From contig JAEWAD010000034.1 of the NCBI GenBank assembly GCA_023391905.1, forward strand, positions 1-7,502: 7,502 nt of DNA. Reading direction: 5' to 3'. Position 1 is the first letter of the stretch; each line of letters begins with the position of its first letter. The notes below the pieces were generated by a model. The model was not told the DNA's origin, did not search any database, and saw only the letters and a program-made list of their open reading frames with translations. This document shows, in pieces, positions 1-6,538 of the stretch. The stretch is from Pseudomonadota bacterium (lineage in GTDB: Bacteria > Pseudomonadota > Alphaproteobacteria > Rhizobiales > Kaistiaceae). Position numbers and translations under genes: made by a program.

Positions 1-471
1 ATCGAGCAGGCCGGCGCGCCGCTCGAGGTGTTCGAGCGCCCGGCGACCCGCTTCGTCGGCCAGTTCATCGGCTCGCCGGCGATGACCATCCTCGACGGCA
101 CGATCGCCCGCACCGGCGACGGCCGGCCCGGCGTCCGCCTCGCCGGCGCCGAGACCGTCCCGATCGACGCCGACGCCTTCGAGCCGCTCGCCGAGGGCAC
201 GCCGGTCTCGCTCGGCATCCGCTCCGAGGACATCGTGCCGGAAGGCCACGGCATGCCGCCCGAGCGCGCCCATCGCTTCACCGCGCAGGTCAACCTGACG
301 GAATCGCTCGGCAACGAGACGCTGATCTTCGCCGAGTTCGGCGGCGCCGACCTGACCAGCCGCATGCAGCGGCCGCGCCCCGTCGAGGAAGGCGAGACGC
401 TGACCTTCCTGATGAACACCGAGCGATTGCACCTCTTCGACGCGGCCAGCGGCCGCTCGTTGCGCAGATAA
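1..471 (+). CDS. Sugar ABC transporter ATP-binding protein, C-terminal part (5' end outside window)
   Basis: This is the last 156 residues of an ATPase of the MalK/UgpC type, which powers import of a carbohydrate from the cytoplasmic face of the membrane. The reading frame is open from base 1, so the gene begins upstream; the Walker A, signature and Walker B motifs are not in the window. What is visible is the segment that follows the nucleotide-binding domain: IEQAGAPLEVFERPATRFVGQF, which matches the family's usual 'QxGxPxExYxxPaxxFVAxFIGSP' linker, then a TOBE/MOBE-like regulatory domain containing LGIRSEDI and ending with the typical LHLFDAASGRSL tail before the TAA stop. The binding-protein gene starts 38 bp downstream, and two permeases follow, so this is one transporter operon. 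The family assignment is secure; the transported sugar cannot be told from this part. Confidence 0.9.
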   Translation: MEQAGAPLEVFERPATRFVGQFIGSPAMTILDGTIARTGDGRPGVRLAGAETVPIDADAFEPLAEGTPVSLGIRSEDIVPEGHGMPPERAHRFTAQVNLTESLGNETLIFAEFGGADLTSRMQRPRPVEEGETLTFLMNTERLHLFDAASGRSLRR

Positions 472-509
472 CCGAGAAACCGACGCATCCAACTCTGGAG
501 GAGAGAGCC

Positions 510-1748
510 ATGCAGAGGAAACTGACCAAGCTCCTGGCCGCTGTGGCCCTGGGCATGACGTTCACGGCAACGGCGGCATCCGCCGATCCCGTCACCGTCT
601 TCCACGACAAGCCGTTCTACCAGTCGGGCTGGGACGGCCTGACCGCGACGGCGAAGAAGGACGGCATCGACCTGAACTTCAGCGCCTACGCCACCGACCA
701 GTTCCAGGCCTATATCCAGTCGAGCCTGATGTCGGGCGAGGCGCCGCAGGCCTTCACCTGGTGGAACGGCACCAAGCTGAAGGAGATCGTCGACAGCGGC
801 CAGCTCGCGCCGCTCGACGACCTCTGGGCCAAGAAGATCGCGTCCGGCGAATACGACGCCTCGAGCGCCGCGCCCTTCACCGTCGACGGCCACATCTACG
901 GCATGCCGACCGGCCTGAACCGCTGGGTCGTGCTCTACAACAAGGCGCTGTTCGAGAAGGCCGGCATCGCCAACCCGCCGGCCACCTGGGACGAGCTGAT
1001 CGCCGCCGCCGACAAGCTGAAGGCCGCCGGCATCACGCCGTTCAACGCCAGCATCCAGGACGGCTGGCGCGGCTTCGTGTGGTTCCAGGAACTCCTGATC
1101 CGCACCAATCCGGAAGCCTATGCCCTCCTCAACCAGGGCAAGCTCAAATACACCGACGAGCCCGTCAAGAACGTCTTCAAGATCTGGAACGAGTTCTACG
1201 AGAAGGGCTACTTCACCGATCCGGCGAGCCAGGAAGAGCCGCTCGACTTCGCCCGCGGCAAGGGCGCGATGTACCTGTTCGGTGACTGGGTCATCGGCCT
1301 GGTCGAGAAGGGCGGCATGAAGGCCGGCACCGATTTCGGCGCCTTCATCATGCCGAACGTCGATCCGTCGCTGCCGAACAACGTCATCGTCGAGGGCGCG
1401 CCGATCGTCATCACCAAGGCCGGCCTCGAGAACCCCGACGTCGCCAAGTTCGCCGACTGGTACATGAGCGAGAATGCCATGAACAGCTGGGCGACCGATC
1501 CCGGCCTCTATGCCGGCAACCTGAAGGCCAAGACGCCGAACACGATCATCACGGACATCGCGAAGATCGCCAATGACGGCAAGTACAACTCGATCACCCG
1601 CTACTGGGAGGCCTCGCCGTCCGAGATCGTCCTGCCGGCGGTCGAGGAGTTCAACCGCTTCATGACCAATCCGTCACCGGAAGCGGCCGACAAGGCGATG
1701 GCCAACATCGAGGCGATCGCCTCGCAGTACTGGGCCAGCAAGCAGTAG
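510..1748 (+). CDS. Extracellular (periplasmic) solute-binding protein, family 1, of a sugar ABC transporter
   Basis: A 412-residue periplasmic binding protein that captures the substrate and delivers it to the two permeases encoded downstream. Residues 1-25 form a Sec signal peptide: basic start MQRK, a hydrophobic core (LLAAVALGM), and an A-S-A cleavage site before D26. No lipobox cysteine is present, so the mature protein should be soluble in the periplasm. The mature part carries the family's landmarks: the AYIQSSLMSGEAPQAF stretch near 67-82, and YNKALFEKAGIANPPATWDEL at about 143-163, which is diagnostic of SBP family 1. The length is normal for the family. The ATG at 510 is supported by a strong ribosome binding site, GGAGGAGAG at 497-505. 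The ligand is probably a mono- or oligosaccharide or related polyol, but no residue visible here fixes which. Confidence 0.94.
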   Translation: MQRKLTKLLAAVALGMTFTATAASADPVTVFHDKPFYQSGWDGLTATAKKDGIDLNFSAYATDQFQAYIQSSLMSGEAPQAFTWWNGTKLKEIVDSGQLAPLDDLWAKKIASGEYDASSAAPFTVDGHIYGMPTGLNRWVVLYNKALFEKAGIANPPATWDELIAAADKLKAAGITPFNASIQDGWRGFVWFQELLIRTNPEAYALLNQGKLKYTDEPVKNVFKIWNEFYEKGYFTDPASQEEPLDFARGKGAMYLFGDWVIGLVEKGGMKAGTDFGAFIMPNVDPSLPNNVIVEGAPIVITKAGLENPDVAKFADWYMSENAMNSWATDPGLYAGNLKAKTPNTIITDIAKIANDGKYNSITRYWEASPSEIVLPAVEEFNRFMTNPSPEAADKAMANIEAIASQYWASKQ

Positions 1749-1757
1749 CGCTCGATC

Positions 1758-1787
1758 CCCGGCAGGACGCGATCGCGCCCTGCCGGG
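1758..1787 (+). promoter_or_regulatory. Intercistronic hairpin just after the binding-protein gene
   Basis: A perfect 9-bp stem, CCCGGCAGG (1758-1766) with CCTGCCGGG (1779-1787), encloses a 12-base loop that itself contains the palindrome CGCGATCGCG. It starts 9 bases after the stop codon of the binding-protein gene. There is no run of T after it (the next bases are TCAAAAGC), so it is not a classical intrinsic terminator. A hairpin here is commonly seen in binding-protein operons, where it protects the upstream mRNA from 3' exonucleases or partly terminates transcription. The stem is seen in the sequence; the role is inferred. Confidence 0.55.
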
Positions 1788-1823
1788 TCAAAAGCTTGGA
1801 GGCCGGCACAAGCGGCGCCTCCG

Positions 1824-1844
1824 ACCTCTCCCTCAGGGAGAGGT
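1824..1844. repeat. REP-like palindrome, probably a dispersed repeat
   Basis: ACCTCTCCC (1824-1832) and GGGAGAGGT (1836-1844) form a perfect 9-bp stem around a TCA triloop. A second inverted repeat, GGAGGC (1798-1803) with GCCTCC (1817-1822), lies directly upstream. The core and its flank GTGAGATTTGCG read SHLSLRER on the reverse strand. I recognise this as the kind of palindromic repeat scattered through intergenic regions of many Rhizobiales genomes. It sits between the binding protein and the first permease, the classical location for REP elements that shield upstream mRNA. Dispersal cannot be shown from one copy. Confidence 0.6.
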
Positions 1845-1881
1845 GAGATTTGCGACCCGACGCTTCGGCGGGAGACGAGAC

Positions 1882-2826
1882 ATGACGCAGCAACAAGCCT
1901 TCACCCTGCCGCCGGGCGCGCCCTCGATCGACGAAATGATCGCGGCGGAGCGACGCCGCGCGCGCAAGCGGCTCTGGACCGCGCTCGCCTTCATGGCGCC
2001 GGCGATCCTGTTCGTGACCATCTTCCTGCTGCTGCCGGTCGTCTTCAACGTCTACGCGTCGCTGACGCAATGGGCGAAATTCTCCGGCTTCGACCAGTTC
2101 GCCGGCCTCGCCAACTACCAGCGCCTCGCCTCCAACCCGAAATTCTTCGACGCAACCATCAACACCATGATCTGGGTCGCGGTCTCCTTCGTCCTGCCGG
2201 CGACGATCGGCCTGTCGCTCGCCATGCTGGTGCGCGGCGTTCCGGGCGAGGAGACGTTCAAGTCGATCTTCTTCCTGCCGCGCATGTTCTCGGCCACCGC
2301 CGTCGGCGTCGTCTGGTACTATGTCTACGCGACCGAGGGCATCGTGAACGCCGGCCTGCGTGCGGTGGGTCTCGGCGATCTCGCCAGCCGCTGGCTCTAC
2401 GAGAGCCACCTCGCCACGCCGGCGATGATCGTCACCCATATCTGGCAGCAGGTCGGCCTGATGATGGTGCTGCTGCTGATCGGGCTGAACGCGCTGCCGA
2501 GCGAACCGATGGAAGCGGCCAAGGTCGACGGCGCCTCGCGCGGCCAGGTCTTCCGCCACATCGTGCTGCCGCTGCTGATGCCGACGCTGATCATGGTCAC
2601 CACCGTCTCGGTGCTCGCCGGCTTCACCTCCTTCGACCTCGTCTGGGTGATGGGCCGCGACTTCCCCAACCGCTCGACGCTGACGCTCTCGGTCAACCAG
2701 TACTGGGAATCGTTCCGCGCCGGTTCTTGGGCCTATGGCGCGGCGATCGCCGTCGTGCTCGGCATCATCGCGATGAGCATCTCCTGGTCGCTCGGCGCGC
2801 TCCAGCATCGCCTCGACAAGCGCTGA
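1882..2826 (+). CDS. Sugar ABC transporter permease, MalF-type (BPD_transp_1)
   Basis: A 314-residue inner-membrane permease, one half of the translocation pore. The N-terminus is cytoplasmic and basic (AERRRARKR, 22-30). The first membrane helix is around 32-55, and about five further hydrophobic segments follow (near 94-118, 129-150, 180-203, 232-254, 284-304), as expected for this family. The EAA loop that contacts the ATPase is at 211-230 (EAAKVDGASRGQVFRHIVLP), with the conserved D-G-A. I chose the ATG at 1882 because GGGAG (1870-1874) precedes it at good spacing. A GTG at 1843 in the same frame would add 13 residues, but it lies inside the REP-like hairpin and encodes repeat-derived sequence. 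The second permease starts 9 bp after the stop. Substrate unknown. Confidence 0.93.
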   Translation: MTQQQAFTLPPGAPSIDEMIAAERRRARKRLWTALAFMAPAILFVTIFLLLPVVFNVYASLTQWAKFSGFDQFAGLANYQRLASNPKFFDATINTMIWVAVSFVLPATIGLSLAMLVRGVPGEETFKSIFFLPRMFSATAVGVVWYYVYATEGIVNAGLRAVGLGDLASRWLYESHLATPAMIVTHIWQQVGLMMVLLLIGLNALPSEPMEAAKVDGASRGQVFRHIVLPLLMPTLIMVTTVSVLAGFTSFDLVWVMGRDFPNRSTLTLSVNQYWESFRAGSWAYGAAIAVVLGIIAMSISWSLGALQHRLDKR

Positions 2827-2835
2827 GGATCCGTC

Positions 2836-3744
2836 ATGTCCGTCACGACCACCTCCGCAGAGCCCCGCTTCGACCTGTCGACGCTCGATTTCGACGCCAT
2901 CGCGCGGCGCGCCAACCCGGCCCGCACGCAGCGCGTCGTGCTGTTCGCGATCACCGCGATCCTGGCGCTCGCCTGGGTGACGCCGTTCTATTACCTGGCG
3001 ATCTCGATCTTCAAATCGAACGCGGAATACGGCCTCGGCAATCCGCTGGCGCTGCCGACCTCGCTGACGCCCGTGTTCGAGAACGTCGCCGAAGCCTGGT
3101 CGAAGGCCAAGATGGGCTCCGGCATGCTGAACTCGCTGCTCTACGGCGTGGTCGGCGGCGGCGCGGCGATCTTCATCGCGGCACTGGCCTCCTACGGCCT
3201 GACCCGCATCGATTTCCGCGGCAAGGGCTTCTGGTTCATGCTGATCTTCTCGGGCACGATCTTCCCGCTGCAGATGTACCTGATCCCGCTGTTCATGGGC
3301 TACAACAAGCTCGGCATGACGAATTCGCGCATCGGCATGATGCTGTTCTACACCGCCGTCTGCATCCCCTTCCCCGTTCTGGTGCTGCGCAACTACATGG
3401 CCGGCCTGCCGCGCGAGATGGACGAGGCGGCCCGCATCGACGGCTGCTCGGAGTTCCGCATCTTCCGCTCGATCATCCTGCCCAACTGCTGGGCGCCGAT
3501 GGCGACCTTGTTCCTGATCCAGTTCACCTGGATCTGGAACGACCTGATCTTCTCCATGGTGCTGACCAGCCGCGAGGAAGCGCGCTCGCTCATGAACGGG
3601 CTGATGGTGCTACAAGGCAGCTACGCCAACACCACGCCGAACGTCGTGATGACGGCGACCCTGCTCGCCAGCCTGCCCAGCGTCGCGCTGTTCCTGCTGC
3701 TGCGCAGGCATTTCATGAACGGCCTGAAACTGCAGAGCCTCTAG
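2836..3744 (+). CDS. Sugar ABC transporter permease, MalG-type (BPD_transp_1)
   Basis: A 302-residue inner-membrane permease that pairs with the preceding one to form the import channel. After a cytoplasmic leader of about 30 residues, the first helix spans roughly 34-57 and ends in the ISIFKS motif typical of MalG-like proteins. The family signature ASYGLTRIDFRGK is at 118-130. The EAA loop is at 197-216 (EAARIDGCSEFRIFRSIILP), with Cys in place of the more common Ala after D-G. Further helices lie near 135-156, 165-187, 222-240 and 270-290. The protein ends in the characteristic 'RHFMNGLKLQSL' tail ('GlxxGAvKG'-like position). AGGA at 2826-2829 serves as ribosome binding site and overlaps the stop codon of the upstream permease, so translation is probably coupled. 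Confidence 0.93.
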   Translation: MSVTTTSAEPRFDLSTLDFDAIARRANPARTQRVVLFAITAILALAWVTPFYYLAISIFKSNAEYGLGNPLALPTSLTPVFENVAEAWSKAKMGSGMLNSLLYGVVGGGAAIFIAALASYGLTRIDFRGKGFWFMLIFSGTIFPLQMYLIPLFMGYNKLGMTNSRIGMMLFYTAVCIPFPVLVLRNYMAGLPREMDEAARIDGCSEFRIFRSIILPNCWAPMATLFLIQFTWIWNDLIFSMVLTSREEARSLMNGLMVLQGSYANTTPNVVMTATLLASLPSVALFLLLRRHFMNGLKLQSL

Positions 3745-3760
3745 GAGTGGAATAGCCAGA

Positions 3761-4549
3761 ATGGCGCGAGATCGCGTGGCCCGCAGCAGTTCCGTCCTCT
3801 ACCCCGAAGCCGCCTCGGCCGGCTCGGTGGCGCAGCGGACCTTCGACATCCTGCTCGACGAGATCATGGCGTTCCGCCTGAAGCCCTTCGAGCTGATCTC
3901 GGAAAAGGGGATGTCGGAGGCGCTCGGCGTCAGCCGCACACCGGTGCGCGAGGCGCTGGCCCGCCTCGCCAGCCTCGGGCTGATCGACATCTACGCCCAG
4001 CGCGGCAGCGTCGTCGCGCCGCTCCGGCTCGCCAATCTGCGCAAGTCGCAGTTCCTGCGCGAGGCGCTGGAGATCGGCCTCGTCGCCCGCGCCATCGAGA
4101 GCCCGCAGCGCGACGAGCTGGTACAGAAGCTGAAGGACGAGCTGGCCATCCAGGATACGCTGCTGGCGATTTCCGACGACCGGCGCTTCTTCCAGTCGGA
4201 CGAATTGTTCCACCAGCATATCGCCGCCTATGCCGGCTTCCCCGGCATCTGGGCCGACATCAGCGCCGCCAAGCTGCACATGGACCGGTTCCGCTACCTG
4301 ACCTTCCCGCGCATGGACAGCGTCGCCACGGTGATCGACCAGCACCGCACCATCGCAGCCGCGATCGAGCGCGGCGACACCCAGGCCGCCGAAGAAGCGA
4401 TGCGGAACCATCTGCGCCGCATCTTCTCGGTGATCGGGCTGGTGCAGGAGAGCTACCCCGAATATTTCTCGGCCTCGATGCAGCCGGAACCGTCGCGGAT
4501 CCAGCGCTTCGAGGGCGAGATCCTGCTGGGCGATCCGGTTTCCTCCTGA
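3761..4549 (+). CDS. GntR-family transcriptional regulator, FadR/FCD subfamily
   Basis: A 262-residue DNA-binding regulator. The N-terminal winged helix-turn-helix (about 24-86) contains the GntR hallmark SRTPVREALARLASLGLI (58-75) followed by the wing QRGSVVAPL. The C-terminal FCD domain (about 95-225) binds an effector, usually an organic or sugar acid, often through a metal ion. The expected ligands are present: D147 and H151 in DELFH, H195 in DQHRTI and H217 in MRNHL. The gene starts 16 bp after the MalG-type permease. Its AGGAG (3743-3747) overlaps that gene's stop codon, with a rather long 13-base gap to the ATG. It is most likely co-transcribed and controls the transporter operon in response to the imported substrate or a product of it; that link is inferred from position. 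Its binding site would lie upstream of the window. Confidence 0.92.
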   Translation: MARDRVARSSSVLYPEAASAGSVAQRTFDILLDEIMAFRLKPFELISEKGMSEALGVSRTPVREALARLASLGLIDIYAQRGSVVAPLRLANLRKSQFLREALEIGLVARAIESPQRDELVQKLKDELAIQDTLLAISDDRRFFQSDELFHQHIAAYAGFPGIWADISAAKLHMDRFRYLTFPRMDSVATVIDQHRTIAAAIERGDTQAAEEAMRNHLRRIFSVIGLVQESYPEYFSASMQPEPSRIQRFEGEILLGDPVSS

Positions 4550-4592
4550 TCCGTTCGCGCCGGGGCCGCGCCAATCCCCGTCCCCGTCCGCC

Positions 4593-4622
4593 TTGAAACG
4601 CCTCGCCGGCGCGCTCTTTAGA
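4593..4622 (+). promoter_or_regulatory. Candidate sigma70-like promoter for the FMN reductase gene
   Basis: TTGAAA (4593-4598) and TTTAGA (4617-4622) are separated by 18 bases in an otherwise very GC-rich gap. This fits a housekeeping promoter reading right, with the start of transcription expected near 4629 and a leader of about 50 bases. A short hairpin (GGCGC 4630-4634 with GCGCC 4643-4647) would lie at the start of the transcript. The preceding 45 bases hold nothing else I can name. Confidence 0.4.
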
Positions 4623-4678
4623 AGCGTGGGGCGCTGGCCACGGCGCCGCAGCAGCGTCGCTTTCAATCGGGATGGATC

Positions 4679-5251
4679 ATGAAAACCTACCAGGTCGGCT
4701 ATTTCATCGGCAGCCTCGCCAAGGGCTCGATCAACCGCAAGCTCTCCAAGGCGCTCATCAAGCTGGCGCCGGAAAACCTCAAGTTCACCGAGATCACGTT
4801 CAAGGACCTGCCGCTCTACAGCTACGATTACGACGCCGACTTCCCGCCGGTCGCCAAGGCGTTCAAGGCGGCGATCGCGGCGAACGACGCTCTGCTGTTC
4901 GTCACGCCGGAATACAACCGCTCGATCCCCGGTGGCCTGAAGAACGCCATCGACTGGGCGAGCCGGCCCTATGGCACCAATTCCTTCGCCCGCAAGCCGT
5001 CCGCCGTGATCGGCACCTCGCCCGGCGCGATCGGCACGGCGGTGGCGCAGCAGAGCCTGCGCAGCGTGCTCTCGTTCTGCAACGCCCCGCAGATGAACGC
5101 GCCCGAGGCCTACATCCAGTTCAAGCCGGGCCTGATCAGCGACGAAGGCGAGGTCCGCGACGAGTCGACCGAGCAGTTCCTGCGCGACTACATGGAGGCG
5201 TTCCACATCTTCATCGCCCGCGTGATGCAGGTGCTGCCGCGCGACGCCTAG
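4679..5251 (+). CDS. NAD(P)H-dependent FMN reductase / quinone-chromate reductase family (flavodoxin-like fold)
   Basis: A 190-residue soluble flavoprotein that uses NAD(P)H to reduce FMN-bound substrates; relatives such as E. coli ChrR (YieF) reduce quinones and, in vitro, chromate. The motifs fit in order: FIGSLAKGSINRKL (9-22), where the GSxxxxSxN loop binds the FMN phosphate; LLFVTPEYNRSIPGGLKNAIDW (72-93), the strongest signature of the family; and GTSPGAIGT (112-120), lining the flavin. Length matches the family. The ATG at 4679 is preceded by a modest GGGATGG-like ribosome binding site. A gap of 129 bp and a candidate promoter separate it from the transporter operon, so it is probably its own unit, a general oxidative-stress or electrophile-defence enzyme. 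The true substrate cannot be deduced. Confidence 0.92.
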   Translation: MKTYQVGYFIGSLAKGSINRKLSKALIKLAPENLKFTEITFKDLPLYSYDYDADFPPVAKAFKAAIAANDALLFVTPEYNRSIPGGLKNAIDWASRPYGTNSFARKPSAVIGTSPGAIGTAVAQQSLRSVLSFCNAPQMNAPEAYIQFKPGLISDEGEVRDESTEQFLRDYMEAFHIFIARVMQVLPRDA

Positions 5252-5318
5252 GGCCCGACGCCAGCACGAGCCGAGGGATCGCGGGCAGCTTCCCGCCTTG
5301 CTGCCTGCCGCGCTTTGA

Positions 5319-5558
5319 CTAAATCCAGCCGGCGCCATCGGGCGTGGCGCATCCATGGGGCGGCAGCTGGCCGGCAAACCGGGCCTGCATTTCCTGACAG
5401 CCCCAGCGCCGCAACGGTGCCGGAACGTAGCCGTTCAAGGCGATGCCGACCTCGTCATACGGGCTCTCGCCATGCGCGACATACATATACCAGCGCCCGC
5501 CGAACATGGCCGCGCCCCCGATGAGGATCACGATAAAAGCCTGCAAGATCTTCCGCAT
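5319..5558 (-). CDS. Small single-pass membrane protein of unknown function (79 aa)
   Basis: A 79-residue protein read on the minus strand and convergent with the FMN reductase gene, 67 bp away. I place the start at 5558 because AGGAAGG lies 5 bases upstream of that ATG. The longer frame reaching 5705 adds only low-complexity arginine/glycine-rich sequence and would run into the operator of the IclR gene. The protein starts MRKIL, has one hydrophobic helix at about 5-21 (basic end inside, so the rest faces the periplasm), then GRWYMYVAHGESPYDEVGIALN. The C-terminal part has two cysteines, C54 (RRWGC) and C70 (LPPHGC), which could form a disulfide. The 'PYDEVGI…LN…PxPLRxWGC…LPPxGC' pattern resembles small uncharacterised proteins I associate with Rhizobiales, but no function is known to me. 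Confidence 0.72.
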   Translation of the reverse strand: MRKILQAFIVILIGGAAMFGGRWYMYVAHGESPYDEVGIALNGYVPAPLRRWGCQEMQARFAGQLPPHGCATPDGAGWI

Positions 5559-5677
5559 GTTCGCCTTCCTGGTGATGCAAGGGCGCGCCGCGCACGCTCG
5601 GCCACGCCCATCGCCCCCTACCCGATAGCGCCACTGCGGTCGAGGCGACGGCCGACCTCCGCCCATGGACGAGCCGC

Positions 5678-5697
5678 TATTCCACATATATGCAATA
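5678..5697. promoter_or_regulatory. Candidate IclR-type operator upstream of the IclR gene
   Basis: TATTCCACATATATGCAATA is an imperfect 20-bp palindrome: the two 10-base halves agree at 8 of 10 positions when one is reversed and complemented. It lies in an AT-rich patch amid GC-rich DNA, 28 bases before the ATG at 5726. It matches the palindrome at 7115-7134 at 14 of 20 positions, with most differences in the outer or central bases. An IclR regulator typically represses or tunes its own promoter from such a site. The pattern is seen; the binding protein is inferred. A smaller inverted repeat, ATGCA (5690-5694) with TGCAT (5701-5705), overlaps its right half. Confidence 0.55.
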
Positions 5698-5725
5698 GAC
5701 TGCATTGAAGAGATGGCCGTCAGCG

Positions 5726-6532
5726 ATGAAATCCTCGCGCACCGACACCCGTGCCGAAGGCGCCAATGCCCCGCGCCGCGCCCGCGTCAGCGGCATGGAC
5801 CGCGCCCTGCAGATCCTCGACCACCTCCACGTCACCGGCGCGCCGGCCGGCGCCTATGCGATCGCCAAGGCGATCGGCGCGCCGCTCTCGACGGTCTATG
5901 TGGTGATCGACGAACTGGTCGAGCGGGACATGCTGGCGCGCCGCGCCGACGGCCTCGTCTGGCTCGGCCCCCGGCTCTACCATTACGGCCTCGCCTACCA
6001 GCGCTCGCTCGATTTCCTCGGCGAGGCGAGCCACGTCATGCACGAGCTCGGCCGCGAGATCGGCGAGGCGGTGCAGATCTGCGGCCTCGATGGCGACCAC
6101 ATGGTCGTCCTCGCCATGGCCGACGGCCCCGGCCATTTCCGCGTCATGTCGGAAGTGGGAACGCGCGTGCCATTGAACTGGACGGCGTCGGGACGGCTCT
6201 TGATCGGTCACCTGCCCGATGCCGAGCGCATCGCGCTCTTCCGCGGCAGCGCCCGCGTCTCGCCGACCGAGCGCGCCGAGACCGACGCGGTGGCGCTGTC
6301 GCGGCTCGCCGCCCGCGCCTTCGACGAGCGGCTCTCGATCCAGATCAGCGAGACGGATTTCCTCGTTTCCTGCGTCGCCTCGCCGATCTGCGACGCGGCG
6401 GGCAAATGCGTGGCGACGATCTCGATCGTGCTGCCCGAGCACAAGGTCGTCGCCAATCCGGAGCTCTATGGCGACGCGGTGCGCAACGCCTCGGCGACGA
6501 TCGAGCGCCGGCTCGGCTGGCGCGAGCGCTGA
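5726..6532 (+). CDS. IclR-family transcriptional regulator
   Basis: A 268-residue regulator. The N-terminal winged helix-turn-helix begins at about 23 with GMDRALQILDHLH, the usual IclR opening, and has its recognition helix near 53-65 (PLSTVYVVIDELVERDML). The C-terminal effector domain (about 98-262) shows FRVMSEVGTRVPLNWTASGRLLIGHLP (138-164), matching the conserved 'G.r.PlhatAsGkallA' region, and VASPICDAAGKCVATISI (217-234). IclR proteins act as dimers or tetramers and sense small catabolic metabolites. I chose ATG 5726, after GAAGAGATGG (5707-5716); a TTG at 5705 in frame would add 7 residues and start right beside the operator. The gene ends 6 bp from the convergent RidA gene. Matching palindromes at 5678 and 7115 suggest that it controls itself and the RidA/dehydrogenase pair. 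Confidence 0.92.
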   Translation: MKSSRTDTRAEGANAPRRARVSGMDRALQILDHLHVTGAPAGAYAIAKAIGAPLSTVYVVIDELVERDMLARRADGLVWLGPRLYHYGLAYQRSLDFLGEASHVMHELGREIGEAVQICGLDGDHMVVLAMADGPGHFRVMSEVGTRVPLNWTASGRLLIGHLPDAERIALFRGSARVSPTERAETDAVALSRLAARAFDERLSIQISETDFLVSCVASPICDAAGKCVATISIVLPEHKVVANPELYGDAVRNASATIERRLGWRER

Positions 6533-6538
6533 TCCGGC

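Noticed and set aside
1660..2808. Long minus-strand open frame (382 codons) opposite the binding protein and permease
   Set aside because: It is rich in Arg, His, Asp and Gln with no domain or membrane pattern, typical of the antisense frame of GC-rich genes; the plus-strand genes are clear.
2070..3755. 561-codon plus-strand frame across both permeases
   Set aside because: Arg/Ala/Pro/His-rich out-of-frame shadow of two well-recognised permeases; a product of high GC at third positions.
4550..4678. Possible riboswitch or structured leader ahead of the FMN reductase gene
   Set aside because: Only short GC hairpins are present; no conserved core such as an FMN (RFN) element is recognisable and the leader is too short.
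5283..5306. Stem GGGCAGC/GCTGCCT between the FMN reductase and small membrane protein genes as a shared terminator
   Set aside because: Only 6 pairs plus one wobble with a 10-base loop and no T-run on either strand; too weak to call in GC-rich DNA.
3713..5377. 554-codon minus-strand frame opposite the GntR and FMN reductase genes
   Set aside because: Antisense shadow of two genes with clear family motifs; no recognisable domain and a composition typical of a spurious frame.
5559..5705. N-terminal extension of the small minus-strand gene up to 5705
   Set aside because: The extra 49 residues are low-complexity and arginine/glycine-rich, the strong ribosome binding site points to 5558, and the extension would cover the operator-like palindrome.
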